From Micavibrio sp. UBA6147 (GTDB lineage: Bacteria; Pseudomonadota; Alphaproteobacteria; Micavibrionales; UBA1664): 64,000 nt of DNA. Numbering within the stretch: the stretch's first letter is position 1; every line of letters starts with the position of its first letter. The stretch is taken from assembly GCA_002423185.1 (NCBI GenBank), contig DIUX01000001.1, positions 392,050-456,049 of the forward strand, given 5' to 3'. Positions 34,156-44,400 of this stretch are shown here, one piece after another. A program made the translations under genes and the position numbers. Below the pieces are notes generated by a model, which was given only the letters and a program-made list of their open reading frames with translations, made no database searches and was not told the DNA's origin.

Positions 34156-35028
34156 ATGTTTAAGAAAATATGTATTATCGGTTTGGGACTTATTGGCTCA
34201 TCCATCGCCCATGCAGCGCGGCGTGCTCATCCCGCCATGACCGTGACCGGATATGACGCATCCGCCGATATCCGCACCCGTGCCGCCGCCTTGGGCGTTT
34301 TTTCCGCCATTCCCGATGCCATAGGCGAAGCCGTATCCGGCGCCGACCTTATCATCCTGTGCGTTCCCGTCGGCGCGATGGGCGAGGTTGCGGCGCAAAT
34401 CGCCCCGCATTGTCAATCCGGCGCCGTGGTGTCCGATGTCGGATCGGTCAAGAAAAGTGTGATTGAGGCGGTACAGCCGCACTTGCCAAAAGACGTCATT
34501 TTCATCCCCGCCCACCCGATTGCTGGAACCGAGCATTCAGGCCCCGAGGCAGGCTTTGCCGATTTATTCACGGGGCGTTGGTGCATTCTCACCCCGCTCG
34601 AAGGCACAGACGCGGTGGTGACAGAGGCGCTCAAATCCCTGTGGCAATCTTTCGGCTCTATTGTTGAATTCATGAGTCCCAAATATCACGACCGCACCTT
34701 GGCGATCACGTCCCATCTTCCGCACCTCATCGCCTATACGATTGTCGGCACGGCGACCGAGCTTGAAAAAGACATTCAGGCCGAAGTGATTAAATTCTCC
34801 GCGGGTGGTTTCCGCGACTTCACGCGCATCGCAGCGTCCGACCCGACCATGTGGCGGGATATTTTCCTGAACAATCAAGAAGCGGTTTTGGATATTCTCC
34901 AGCGCTTTAACGAAGACCTCACCGCCTTGCAAAAAGCCATTCGTCAGGGCAAGGGTGAGGAGTTATTCGACTTCTTCACCAAAACCCGCGAAGTTCGCCG
35001 CCGCATCATCGAGGCCAAGCAAGCCTAG
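34156..35028 (+). CDS. tyrC: Prephenate/arogenate dehydrogenase family protein
   Basis: A 290-residue NAD(P)-dependent dehydrogenase of tyrosine synthesis. The Rossmann motif is IIGLGLIGSSIA. The catalytic region reads FIPAHPIAGTEHSGP, and the conserved SHLPHLIAY follows in the helical C-terminal domain. There is no fused chorismate mutase or ACT domain. It is divergent from metX-metW with about 105 bp between, a pairing common in alphaproteobacteria. Prephenate or arogenate preference cannot be told from sequence. Confidence 0.93.
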   Translation: MFKKICIIGLGLIGSSIAHAARRAHPAMTVTGYDASADIRTRAAALGVFSAIPDAIGEAVSGADLIILCVPVGAMGEVAAQIAPHCQSGAVVSDVGSVKKSVIEAVQPHLPKDVIFIPAHPIAGTEHSGPEAGFADLFTGRWCILTPLEGTDAVVTEALKSLWQSFGSIVEFMSPKYHDRTLAITSHLPHLIAYTIVGTATELEKDIQAEVIKFSAGGFRDFTRIAASDPTMWRDIFLNNQEAVLDILQRFNEDLTALQKAIRQGKGEELFDFFTKTREVRRRIIEAKQA

Positions 35029-35044
35029 ATTTATCGCGCCCCAG

Positions 35045-37270
35045 TTAACGCGCGCCCGTTTCCGTTTTACGCACGCGGTATGTTTCAAGCGGCATAAGAA
35101 CGGGCGCGCGGTCGGGGTATATTCGTTCCAACATAATCGGTTCTTCCAGCAAGTCTTCAGCAATGTTGCCGAGGTAAACCTGCCATATCGAGTCATGGCT
35201 TACGGCGGGCGCGGCAATGCGGCTTTGTGCGATGGCGGGCTGCGTTTCGCTCCCGATGCTGGGGCTGAGCGCGTTCAACGCATTCTCATCGGGAAAGTCC
35301 GCATAGGCCGAAGCGGGCAAGGGCGGCGGTGCAAAGCTTCGCTTTGGCGGTATAGAGGCGCGTCCAGCCTCCTGCGCATCATCGCCCCCTGCATCCGGTG
35401 CGATAGCGTCATACCGGCTGCTGCCGTCGTTCTTGGGCGCGGCTGAAGGCGGGGCAGGGGTATAAACATGCGGCTTGATCGTTGGGCTTGACGTGTCATT
35501 GATCGGCTCATGAAGGGGGGCGGGAACGGCGTTAGGGAATTCCTCGCGCAATTGTTGTTCCATCGCCTCTTTGCGGCGCTGTTCTTCTTGATGTTGCTGG
35601 AGCAGTTTTTCGGCATCGAGCGGCACGGCGGGAAGGCGCGGGTGTGTCTGTACAGGCTGTTCATGCCCGACAGGCGGCGTTACAAGGGGCGTGGCCGTGT
35701 TGAGCGGCGCATCCATAACCGCTTCTGCGGCGGCAATATTGGCGGGCGCGTACGGCACGTCAATCTCACCAAGGCGGAACATGCCCGCATAAATCGCATT
35801 ATCCTTGATCGTCACCGGAATCATAATCGCGCTCTCGGCAACGGGGGGGAGGTTCATCCCCGCCGCACGGGCTTGCTGCGCCATGTTCATGCTCTGCATC
35901 TTGACCATGTTCATAATGAACGTCGCAGGGCTGCGCTTCAACACGCCTTTGGCGATGAGGTCGTTCATATACGCCTCATACCCGTCAAGCGTCACGGTCA
36001 GGGCACCGTCATATCGTATCCGCCCCCGTGCTTCGTCAATCGTTTCTTCAATATTTCCTTGCGCCGACAGGGTCAAAATCCCGCTGCGGATGCTCAGGCT
36101 CTCAATCGTATATCCCGTGTGTTTTTGCCACGGCATGGGCATCGCGCCGCTGGCGACAAGGTCAAGAGAGTCAATGACCATCGAGTCTTCGCGGCCTTGG
36201 AGCATCTTGACCATCATCGGTGCATCGGTGCGTAAATGAATGCTGCGCCCGGGAAGCGGCACAGAGCTGGCGCGCAAGGAGGGCACATGAACCGCTGCGG
36301 CGGGCGAGAGGATCTGAAGGTCGCGCACATCCACATGAATGGCGAAGGGAAAGCCCGATGTCCGCGCATCGGCGAACGACACGCTCACCACCGCGCCGCT
36401 CATGTCGGATTGCATATCCAGCAACGCACCCTCGACCGCATTGGCGCACCAACTCCAGTACAGCGCCCAAAACCCAACCAAAAACGCAAAGAACGCAACA
36501 ATATCCGCCAATCCGCGCCGCGCGGTTTCGCGCTCATATTGCGCTTCGGCGGCGGTCATAAGCTCCTCGCTATGCGGCTCGATCACGGCCTCGATTTGCC
36601 GCAGCATCTCCTTGCCGTCCAATCCGGCGGGAATAGGGGGCAAAAACCTTAATGTAGCGGTGCCTGAGCGCTTGAAAAATTTGTTCCGCCCCCAAAAAAA
36701 ACCGGTATTCAGGGCGAGCGGTACAACCGGTACATTCGCCTCGGTATAAATCTTGGCAATGCCGCTTTTATACGGTTTGTCGGTGGTGCTGGCGTGCGGC
36801 GGCGTGCGTGTGCCTTGTGGAAAAATAATAATCGGGCGTCCGGCGGCCACAACGCGCTTGGCCCCTGCGACCATGGATTTAAGGGCTTTGCTGAACCCGC
36901 TGCGGTCAACGCCGATCATCTCCGCTTTTTGCGCATACCAGCCCCAAAGTGGGATTTGCATCAATCCTTGTTTAAGGATAATGGCGGGGTCGTTCAAAAT
37001 AATCGGAAACAACATAGTTTCATGGGCGGATTGATGCTTTGATGCAACAATAAACGATCCTTCGCTGGGGATGTTCTCAACGCCCTCCAAACGGAAATCA
37101 AGGCCGAGAACGATCCGTTCCAGCCAGTAAACGCCCTTGAAATATCCACGGATGACAATCATCGCCTGTTTGCGCGGCAACAACAAAGACCACAGCAAGA
37201 AAAAGCAAAAAACGAAGGTCAGCCCGAAAAACAAGGCGTTAAACAAAACGGAGCGCACTGCCATCAACAT
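35045..37270 (-). CDS. PlsC-type acyltransferase fused to a DUF2125 protein
   Basis: About 741 residues. The N-terminal 240 are a membrane-anchored 1-acylglycerol-3-phosphate acyltransferase: a hydrophobic start, the HX4E-type active-site motif KHQSAHETM in place of the usual HX4D, and FPQGTRTPP in place of EGTR. A transmembrane segment (VAFFAFLVGFWALYW) then leads into a DUF2125-like domain in the periplasm, followed by a disordered Pro/Glu/Gln-rich tail. The two parts are normally separate genes. ATG 37270 (or 37264) lies one or a few bases after the upstream stop codon, so it is the end of an ftsE operon. Confidence 0.82.
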   Translation of the reverse strand: MLMAVRSVLFNALFFGLTFVFCFFLLWSLLLPRKQAMIVIRGYFKGVYWLERIVLGLDFRLEGVENIPSEGSFIVASKHQSAHETMLFPIILNDPAIILKQGLMQIPLWGWYAQKAEMIGVDRSGFSKALKSMVAGAKRVVAAGRPIIIFPQGTRTPPHASTTDKPYKSGIAKIYTEANVPVVPLALNTGFFWGRNKFFKRSGTATLRFLPPIPAGLDGKEMLRQIEAVIEPHSEELMTAAEAQYERETARRGLADIVAFFAFLVGFWALYWSWCANAVEGALLDMQSDMSGAVVSVSFADARTSGFPFAIHVDVRDLQILSPAAAVHVPSLRASSVPLPGRSIHLRTDAPMMVKMLQGREDSMVIDSLDLVASGAMPMPWQKHTGYTIESLSIRSGILTLSAQGNIEETIDEARGRIRYDGALTVTLDGYEAYMNDLIAKGVLKRSPATFIMNMVKMQSMNMAQQARAAGMNLPPVAESAIMIPVTIKDNAIYAGMFRLGEIDVPYAPANIAAAEAVMDAPLNTATPLVTPPVGHEQPVQTHPRLPAVPLDAEKLLQQHQEEQRRKEAMEQQLREEFPNAVPAPLHEPINDTSSPTIKPHVYTPAPPSAAPKNDGSSRYDAIAPDAGGDDAQEAGRASIPPKRSFAPPPLPASAYADFPDENALNALSPSIGSETQPAIAQSRIAAPAVSHDSIWQVYLGNIAEDLLEEPIMLERIYPDRAPVLMPLETYRVRKTETGAR

Positions 37271-37271
37271 C

Positions 37272-37922
37272 CTAAGCTCCCCCCTCCAAGGCATCGGGCA
37301 ATAACCGCCCGACCATATCCGCGCCGGCGCCATAGGCGTACAGCGCCGCAATCACCAGATATTTGTTATATTCATGATACGTCAACACCAAGAAATCATT
37401 CGAAAAAGCCTTCATATTTTGCGGCCTGACCGTGTGCGGAATAATCGTAATATCGGGCAATAACCGCCGAAACTCCAGCCCCGCTCGCAAAATATGGTAA
37501 TCCGAGGTCACGAGCAAGATAGAGCGAAATCGGTTTTCACGTATCCACTGCGCCGCCTCACGCGCATTGCTGCGGGTCGTTTGGGCGACGGTATCAAGGG
37601 TGATGCAACAATGCCCCGCCAAGGCCTTTGTCTTGGCCTCATCCATGGCGGATGCGGCGATGATGTCCGCAAGGCTAACCCCCTTATGCACGCCGGAAAT
37701 CAACAAATGCGAGGCCTTCCCCGCGAGCAACAGGTCAAACGATTCCCCGATTCGGTTCGTCCCGCCCGTCAAGGCAACAATCGCGTCGGCTCTAGGCGGC
37801 ATGGCGGAGGGCTTGACCGACAAAGTAAAAATCACGAATAACGCATAGCCCATCGTCCAGACCATCAAACTTCCGGTCAGGACAAACACAGTTCCAAGCA
37901 TGATCTTCGCGGTTGTTCTCAT
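37272..37922 (-). CDS. YdcF/ElyC family (DUF218) membrane protein
   Basis: About 216 residues with one N-terminal transmembrane helix (MLGTVFVLTGSLMVWTMGYA) and a DUF218 domain: ADAIVALTGGTNRIGES, LLISGVHKG, and LLVTSDYHILRAGLEF. Family members such as SanA and ElyC influence envelope integrity and lipid-carrier recycling. The ATG at 37922 directly follows the ftsX stop; the open frame upstream of it lies inside ftsX and was rejected. It is in an operon with ftsE, ftsX and the PlsC fusion. Confidence 0.85.
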   Translation of the reverse strand: MRTTAKIMLGTVFVLTGSLMVWTMGYALFVIFTLSVKPSAMPPRADAIVALTGGTNRIGESFDLLLAGKASHLLISGVHKGVSLADIIAASAMDEAKTKALAGHCCITLDTVAQTTRSNAREAAQWIRENRFRSILLVTSDYHILRAGLEFRRLLPDITIIPHTVRPQNMKAFSNDFLVLTYHEYNKYLVIAALYAYGAGADMVGRLLPDALEGGA

Positions 37923-37933
37923 CCGTTCACCGT

Positions 37934-38866
37934 TTAAGGCATGTCTTTCAAGGCGTTTAAAATCGTTGCGCGTGCGGTGACAAAGCATAAACCGATAATC
38001 GCGATCGGCACAAGACACAGCATGACCCAGCTCGACATCGTAATCGCAAAATCAGGCATTAAAATAAAGCCCAATTGTCCGGCGACCCATCCGATCCCCT
38101 TAATCATCAAAACCCCCATCCCCGCGCCGATCAAGCATCCGCGCAAGGAAAGCCCCAGAATATGCCCCTGAAATTGCCGCGCGATATAGGTGTCCGTCGC
38201 GCCCATAAGGTGCAAAAGCTCAACATCCGCCATATGCGCCGCGAGCCTTGCGCGTACAACACCCGCCACCGCCATAAGGGTCGTCAAGGTAATCACAATC
38301 CCCATCACGAGCGCCACGAGCTTGATCGCGCCGGTAAACCGCAATAATTCCGCCAGCCAATCCTTATGCGTGTCCAGACGGCTCGCCGCGTCAATACTGA
38401 CCACCGCGTTTTGCAAGGTGAGCAAGTCTTTCTCGCCGAGCGTCCCCTCAACCTCAACCGAGATCAGTACAGGCAAAGGAAGATCAGCATAATTTTGCCG
38501 TTCCCCCAGCCAAGGCGAGATCATATCCGTCATCGCCTCTTGGGAGATAACCTCGATTTTGCGCACAAACCGATGGTTTTGGAACTCCGCAATCACGCTT
38601 TGCGCAATCGCATCAAGCGCGTCGCGCTCCCGCAAACTCTGGTCAATCCCTTGCGCCGGAATCTCAACCGTCATTTTCCCTTCAAGGCCGGTTGTCCAGC
38701 GCGTGTTAATGGCATGAAGCGTAAGCCCCAGCGCCGCACACAAAAACCCCAAAAACACCATCAATGTAATCACCGTGGTCATATACCGCGTGCCGATATC
38801 CTTTTGGAACGGCAAATCATATTGCCGTGTTTTTGCTTTGCCGAGTGATCCTTTTGCCTTTGCCAT
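37934..38866 (-). CDS. ftsX: Cell division protein FtsX
   Basis: A permease-like protein of about 310 residues. It has a basic cytoplasmic N-terminus, a first transmembrane helix (TVITLMVFLGFLCAALGLTL), an extracytoplasmic domain of about 100 residues, and three further helices toward the C-terminus, the FtsX/MacB topology. With FtsE it transmits divisome signals to murein hydrolases. ATG 38866 is used; a GTG six bases upstream is an alternative. ftsE ends 17 bp upstream. Confidence 0.93.
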   Translation of the reverse strand: MAKAKGSLGKAKTRQYDLPFQKDIGTRYMTTVITLMVFLGFLCAALGLTLHAINTRWTTGLEGKMTVEIPAQGIDQSLRERDALDAIAQSVIAEFQNHRFVRKIEVISQEAMTDMISPWLGERQNYADLPLPVLISVEVEGTLGEKDLLTLQNAVVSIDAASRLDTHKDWLAELLRFTGAIKLVALVMGIVITLTTLMAVAGVVRARLAAHMADVELLHLMGATDTYIARQFQGHILGLSLRGCLIGAGMGVLMIKGIGWVAGQLGFILMPDFAITMSSWVMLCLVPIAIIGLCFVTARATILNALKDMP

Positions 38867-38883
38867 ATTCACCCAATCCGCCC

Positions 38884-39591
38884 TTAAAACGCTTCACGCA
38901 ATTTATCGACAAGGTCACTGGTGCGCTGGCCGAGATGCTCAATCCGCATCGCTCCGCCGTCCAAAATCATGCAAGGATGCCGAAATTCCCGCATCATATT
39001 CAGGTTATGTGTTGCCACCACAATCGACGTGCCGGTCTTGTTCAGTTGTTCAAACAACTTGAAAATCCGCGCCCCGATTTTGTCGTCAAGGTTTCCGGTC
39101 GGCTCGTCCGCGAGGATAAGCCGCGGCTTCGCCACCACCGCCCGCGCCACCGCCACGCGTTGTTGCTGGCCGCCGGACAAAGTATTGGGCAGGGCGTGCA
39201 TGTAATCCGCCAGCCCGACCCATTCCATCAATTCATTGACGTTGTTGCGTATCTCGTGATCCTTCCGCCCCGCGATGCGAAGGGGGAGTGCCACATTGTC
39301 AAACGCCGACAAATGCGGCAAAAGGCGGAAATCCTGAAACACCGTGCCGATTTTTTGGCGCATTTCCATGCGTTTGCTGCGCGGAACGGTCACGACATTC
39401 TCGCCGAACATCCGCACAATCCCGCGTGTCGGCAAATGCGCGAGGTACATAAGACGCATCAGTGACGTTTTCCCCGCGCCGCTGGGGCCGGTCAGAAAGT
39501 GAAACGAGCCAGGTTCTAGCGTAAAGTTAATATCGCTCAAAACCTCCGGCCCGATGCCATAGCGCAGCCCGACATATTCGAATGTAATCAT
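38884..39591 (-). CDS. ftsE: Cell division ATP-binding protein FtsE
   Basis: A 235-residue ABC ATPase. It has Walker A GPSGAGKTS, signature LSGGQQQR, Walker B RLILADEPTGNLD and the His-loop VVATHNLNMM. The N-terminal MITFEYVGLRYG is typical of FtsE. It partners FtsX, encoded next in the operon. Its start overlaps the stop of the preceding exported-protein gene by 4 bases. Confidence 0.95.
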   Translation of the reverse strand: MITFEYVGLRYGIGPEVLSDINFTLEPGSFHFLTGPSGAGKTSLMRLMYLAHLPTRGIVRMFGENVVTVPRSKRMEMRQKIGTVFQDFRLLPHLSAFDNVALPLRIAGRKDHEIRNNVNELMEWVGLADYMHALPNTLSGGQQQRVAVARAVVAKPRLILADEPTGNLDDKIGARIFKLFEQLNKTGTSIVVATHNLNMMREFRHPCMILDGGAMRIEHLGQRTSDLVDKLREAF

Positions 39592-40406
39592 TCTTTGCGC
39601 CCCGCATCCTTTTGCCGTTGATCCGTTTGCGTGGCACTGAGGTTCAGCAAGACCTGTGTTTTCTTATATGGGTTGACGATATGCCCCGCCATGGCGAGCG
39701 CATCGGCGTGACGCCCCGTTTTGGTAAAAATATTGGCGGTGAGGGCATAGGCCTTATCCCGAAAAGCCTCATCATCAATATGCGCGATGCTGGCGAGTGC
39801 AGCCTTCAAATCGCCGCGCTCGGCCTGAATTTCCGCGCTTTCCGCGAAGGCTTTGTTACGCAGCGCCGTATTCGTCATGCCCTTGGCTGTTTCCGTGGCT
39901 TCGGCGTCCAGCTTCGCAAAGGCCTGCGCCATCGCGATGTAGGTAAAGGCGATTCCTTGCGCGGCGGGGTGCGTAATGGCGCTGGCTTCATCCGTTAATT
40001 GTTTGAAAATCGGCGCATAATCTTCGGCGCTCATGCTGTCGCTGTAATGCGCAACGCCCATTCCGATGGCGCGGATCGCCATGGCACGCGTGTCGGGGTT
40101 GCCGATTTTGCGGATAAGCGGGATGGCAAGCTCAGGGCGGTTTTCCTCGGCATATCCCATGGCAAGGTCGCGGTACACTTGGTCGCGCCATTTGTCTTCC
40201 GTAATCATGGGCGCCGTTGCTTCGGTCATGCGCAGGATGCAAATCGTGTCCGTTGCGGTGCAGGCCTCATCCGCACGCGCGCCGGATGATCCAATCGATC
40301 CGATTAATCCGATCGTGAGGCAAAAAACAACCCCGCCCACCGCCATGCGCAGGTGCGGCAAAAGCGTTGAAAAAGGCAAAACGGCGCGAAATGATGATGG
40401 GGTCAT
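39588..40406 (-). CDS. Exported helical-repeat protein, unknown function
   Basis: A 272-residue protein with an N-terminal hydrophobic segment (MAVGGVVFCLTIGLIGSIG) and a probable signal-peptidase site after ARA. The mature part is a series of alpha-helical repeats resembling TPR or HEAT units (DKWRDQVYRDLAMGYAEEN, NKAFAESAEIQAERGDLK). It is the first gene of an operon with ftsE, ftsX, ydcF-type and PlsC-DUF2125 genes and overlaps ftsE by 4 bases. A periplasmic role linked to division or envelope is inferred only from this. Confidence 0.75.
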   Translation of the reverse strand: MTPSSFRAVLPFSTLLPHLRMAVGGVVFCLTIGLIGSIGSSGARADEACTATDTICILRMTEATAPMITEDKWRDQVYRDLAMGYAEENRPELAIPLIRKIGNPDTRAMAIRAIGMGVAHYSDSMSAEDYAPIFKQLTDEASAITHPAAQGIAFTYIAMAQAFAKLDAEATETAKGMTNTALRNKAFAESAEIQAERGDLKAALASIAHIDDEAFRDKAYALTANIFTKTGRHADALAMAGHIVNPYKKTQVLLNLSATQTDQRQKDAGRKE

Positions 40407-40540
40407 GGGGTATGTGGCTCTTATGCTCTGGTCTTGTCAAACAACCTGATATAAAATATTCATGGTACAGTGTCAAAGACGTAAACTATTTGGGTCGGCT
40501 TGATAACAGCGTATTTTCTTAAGGAACCGGATACCCACCG

Positions 40541-41356
40541 ATGATTTTGCAATGCCCGCAATGCGACACGCAATTCAAACTGGATAAGAAAATTTTGCGG
40601 CCGGAGGGGCGCAAAATGCGGTGTTCTTCCTGTGGTCACATATGGAACCAGCCCGAAAAAGGCGGCGCGATTGTGGGCGAATCACCCCGATCCGCATCCC
40701 AAGACACGGCGGAGCCCGAAACACCGGAAAGTTTTTCACAGGCTCTCAAAGACTCTCTTAACGAAATTGACGATACTCAGACCGAATACGCTGAAAAACC
40801 GCTTGGCCTATTCACCCGCCTTAAAATAAAGGCCTCGGTGTTTATCGCCTCTATGCGCCGCACGATGAGCGGCGATCTTTCTTGGATGGTAAACGGGCTC
40901 AGCGCCACATTCGGCCTTGCCGTCATCATCGCGGCCTGCACCGGCATTTTCATCAGTGCCCGCGAAACCATCGTTCTTCATGCACCGTCATTGTACAATA
41001 CATATCAACGGCTTGGGTATGAGGTTGTCGCCCCGGGGCAAGACCTTGTCCTTGAAAACACGGCGGTCGAGTGGGGCTTTGACGCCAAGGGCGAGCCCGT
41101 TTTGAAAATTAAAGGCAATGTCACGAACACGGCCAAATCGCGCCGCCATGTTCCGCCGCTGCGTGCGACGCTCATCCTCAAATCCGGACAAAAGGGCGAC
41201 AGCCGCCTGATCGAGCTTGAAAACCCGATCATCGAGCCGGAGGCAAAACGCGAATTCGAAACCACCATCCCCGATTGGCGTGACCCTGAAATCAGCCAAA
41301 AATCCAACATTTTCCTGTCTTTCGCGATAGAAAAGCTGCACACAAGCGGGCATTGA
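40541..41356 (+). CDS. Zinc-ribbon (MJ0042) and DUF3426 membrane protein
   Basis: A 271-residue protein. The N-terminal zinc ribbon has CPQC and CSSCGHIW. A cytoplasmic linker follows. A transmembrane helix (FGLAVIIAACTGIFISA) leads to a C-terminal DUF3426 domain with NTAKSRRHVPPLRATL. Such proteins are found divergently upstream of ftsE in alphaproteobacteria, as here. The function is not established; membrane-linked sensing or regulation is an inference. Confidence 0.88.
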   Translation: MILQCPQCDTQFKLDKKILRPEGRKMRCSSCGHIWNQPEKGGAIVGESPRSASQDTAEPETPESFSQALKDSLNEIDDTQTEYAEKPLGLFTRLKIKASVFIASMRRTMSGDLSWMVNGLSATFGLAVIIAACTGIFISARETIVLHAPSLYNTYQRLGYEVVAPGQDLVLENTAVEWGFDAKGEPVLKIKGNVTNTAKSRRHVPPLRATLILKSGQKGDSRLIELENPIIEPEAKREFETTIPDWRDPEISQKSNIFLSFAIEKLHTSGH

Positions 41357-41457
41357 GCTGCATTCCATCCATCCGCCTATCATTGCGGATAAGCAAGGTT
41401 ATGCAGCATTTTTCAGGATAAATCTATCTGAACCCAAGGTCGCCCTAAAGCGGCTCC

Positions 41458-44400
41458 CTAAAACCGTCTGAGCAAGCGCTGGAAATAATCGCGCTCGGCC
41501 TTCGGGCGGTCTGGGTCGCCGGCGTGTTTTCTGAGGTAATCCAAGATATCGTCAACGCGCTTGCGCTCAAAGCTATCTGGCACTTCAACGTCTGAATCCT
41601 CGGCATACTCACCGTCTTCATCGGATGTTTGCGGGCGGCCGAGTGGGTCACGCCCTTGCGGCGCAAACCGCATACCGGATCGCTCGCCCATGGCTTGGCG
41701 CATTTGTTGCTGCATTTCTTCGCGGGCTTGCTCCAAAAGGCGGATAATTTCTTCTTGAACCGGCACCGCCTCATCGGGGCGGCCATTGTCCAATGTACGG
41801 CTCGAATTGCGCATCTCAAGCTCCGCCTTCGGCAGGTTTTCATTGAGGTCGTTCATATGGTCGAACACTTCGCCCATCACCTCGCCGAGCATAAAACGCA
41901 TCACTTCCTGAACAACCATTTGCGAGTCGCTGTCGGGCAGGGAGTCATCATAAATCTCCGGCTGTTCTATTGCGCTGCCTGCGCCCATGTCCGCCTGCAT
42001 GTCTGGCGACTCTTGCGCGGACAAGCCATCGGGCATGTGTTCGTCTGTCCAGACTTCGTTCTCAACCACGCCGTCTTCGGTGTCCATGCCGCGCGGAATG
42101 TCTTGTAATGCGCCTTCGGGGAAGGATTCTTCATCCATATCCATCCCTTCGGCTTGATCTTCGTCCATCTCGCCTTCATAGGGCTCATACCCATCTTCGT
42201 CATGGGGCGAGGGGACATATTGCAAGCCGCCTTCTGCGTTGCCCTGTGAGTTTTGCGGCCTGTCAAAAGGGCTGGGTGGTTCGTCATCGAACGGTCGGTG
42301 CTGTATTGTGGAATAGCCAGTGCCATAATCATCATACGGCAATAACGGCATCTTCACGCGCGGCGGTGCGGGCATGGCGGGGGCAGGTTGATGTTCCGTT
42401 TCTGGGCGGAACATCTGGCGCTGGAAGAGCGGCGGCGGCGGCATGTCGCCGCTGTCCCAAGACCGCGTCACGTCACTGTCGGGGGCGAGCAAATTGCCAA
42501 ACCCTTTTTTCGGTGTTTTGGCACTTTGCGGCACTTTTTTGGAGAGTTCTTCGGTTTCGGTGAGCAGCATTTTTTGATGATCGATCAAACCCTGCATCAC
42601 GTTGAGCCCCTTGGCCATGGCCTGTAAATCGGGCGGCATCCCGCCGCCAAGGGCGAAGGATTCCAACAAGGATTGCATCCGCGCAATCATGTCTTCAAGG
42701 CTGTTATAATCGCCGGCTTGGGCGAGGTCTTCCATCTGGTTGAACATCTCGCGCAGCGGTTCGGGGTCTAGCAAGTCGCGCATAATCTCCGGCGGTAATT
42801 CAAGCGCGAGTGTGTCGCGCTCCTGCCCAAGCTGGCGGAGCTTATCAAGATAGGTCGACATCGCATCGCGGTATTCGTTGAACAGCTTGAGCATCTTCTC
42901 ATCATCAACATTCCCGCGGCGCAGGGCGCGGCTGATGGCGTTGGTGGCATCATGGAGTGCGTTGGCAGCGTTGGATATTCCGAGGTCTTCAAGCTCAAGC
43001 GCGAGCGTCCATAACAAGTCCACAATATCGTGAACATCTTGGTCGCTTTTGGCTGTTTTCAAACGCTCAGACGCCATCTTGACGCCGAGCCATATGGCGG
43101 CGGAATGGCGCATATCTTCGGGGTATTGTAATTGGAAGAACAGGTCAAACGCCACATCCCGCGCCGCGTCCGTGCCGCTCCAAATCAATTTTCGGCGCAA
43201 ATCAACGAGCCGTTTTGCCAATAAATGCGAGAATTGCCGTTCTTTCAGGACATATTTGCGTTGCGGTGTGGCGGCCTTTTGACCGGCTTCGTCAATCGCG
43301 GTGATCGTTACCATCACGGGAAGCCCCGCCCAAGGATGGTCGCTCAGGTCAAAAAAGCTTTCATTTTCAATTTGTTGCATCGGTGGTGTTGTGATGGTTT
43401 TTTCCAATACGATATCCCCCCCGATGCGTGGGCCTTCGTCAATCTCGGGGGCGAGGGAGAGCGACAGCTCAAGCCGCCGCACGCCGTAATCGTCCTGAAT
43501 TTTGACGGGAAAAGTCATGCCGTATGGGCGCTCATCTTGCTGTGGTTGCGCGCGAGCGCCGCGGCGACCTGAGCGCCCTTGCAAGTCCGGAACCCCTGAA
43601 TTTCCGCCATCAGGGGGCGTTTGGGGCGAGCTTGGCGGGGACATCGGTGGTGTAGGCGCCATGGGCCCGCGCGGCGCGGGGGCTGGCGTAGAATATGGCC
43701 CTTGCCCGTATTGCGCGGGGCTGAAACTGATGGGGTCAAGCGCGCCTTCATCCTCGTTATGGCGGAGTTCTTCAATTTTCTCCGGCTTATCCTCATCTTG
43801 CTTTGACTCTGGCTCTGACTCTGGTTGAGAGGGAGGGGGATTGTCTTCAGTGCGTGGGGCTTGTTGTTCTGGTTGCGTCGGTTTCTCACCCCCTTGATAG
43901 CCATCTTTTGGCTGTTTTGTTGGGCTTGGAGGGGTGTTGAAGGGGCCGGCGCCTGCTTCGTTTTCGGCGGGCGGCACATATCCGTCAGCCCAGACAATCA
44001 CGGGTGTTGTGTCCGGACGATAGGTGAACGGAACGCGGACAAATGGTTTCAGGATATTGCGCAGGACAATTTCGTGTTTGTCTGTGATTTCATAGGGCTT
44101 TTCGCCGATTAAGGCGGCGTTTTCGCCGTTGTCCGGTTGTCCGGTTTGTTTGCTTTGTCCGCCCGTTTGTCCGTTCAGTTGTACAATTGTTTGCGCCGTG
44201 CCATCTGTGTCTTCTGGAAATTCCGGAACTATGAAACTTGCCATGCGGCTTCCGGTGTCTTGTTCCTCCAATCGGACTTTATGGTCTCCGACCTTCACCC
44301 ATGCCGGCCCCCATAGGCCGGATACGGAAACTTGAATACGGCTGCCTTCCGGAATCACGGGGAAGACATCGGATTCACCCTTGCCGCTTTGAGAAAACTG

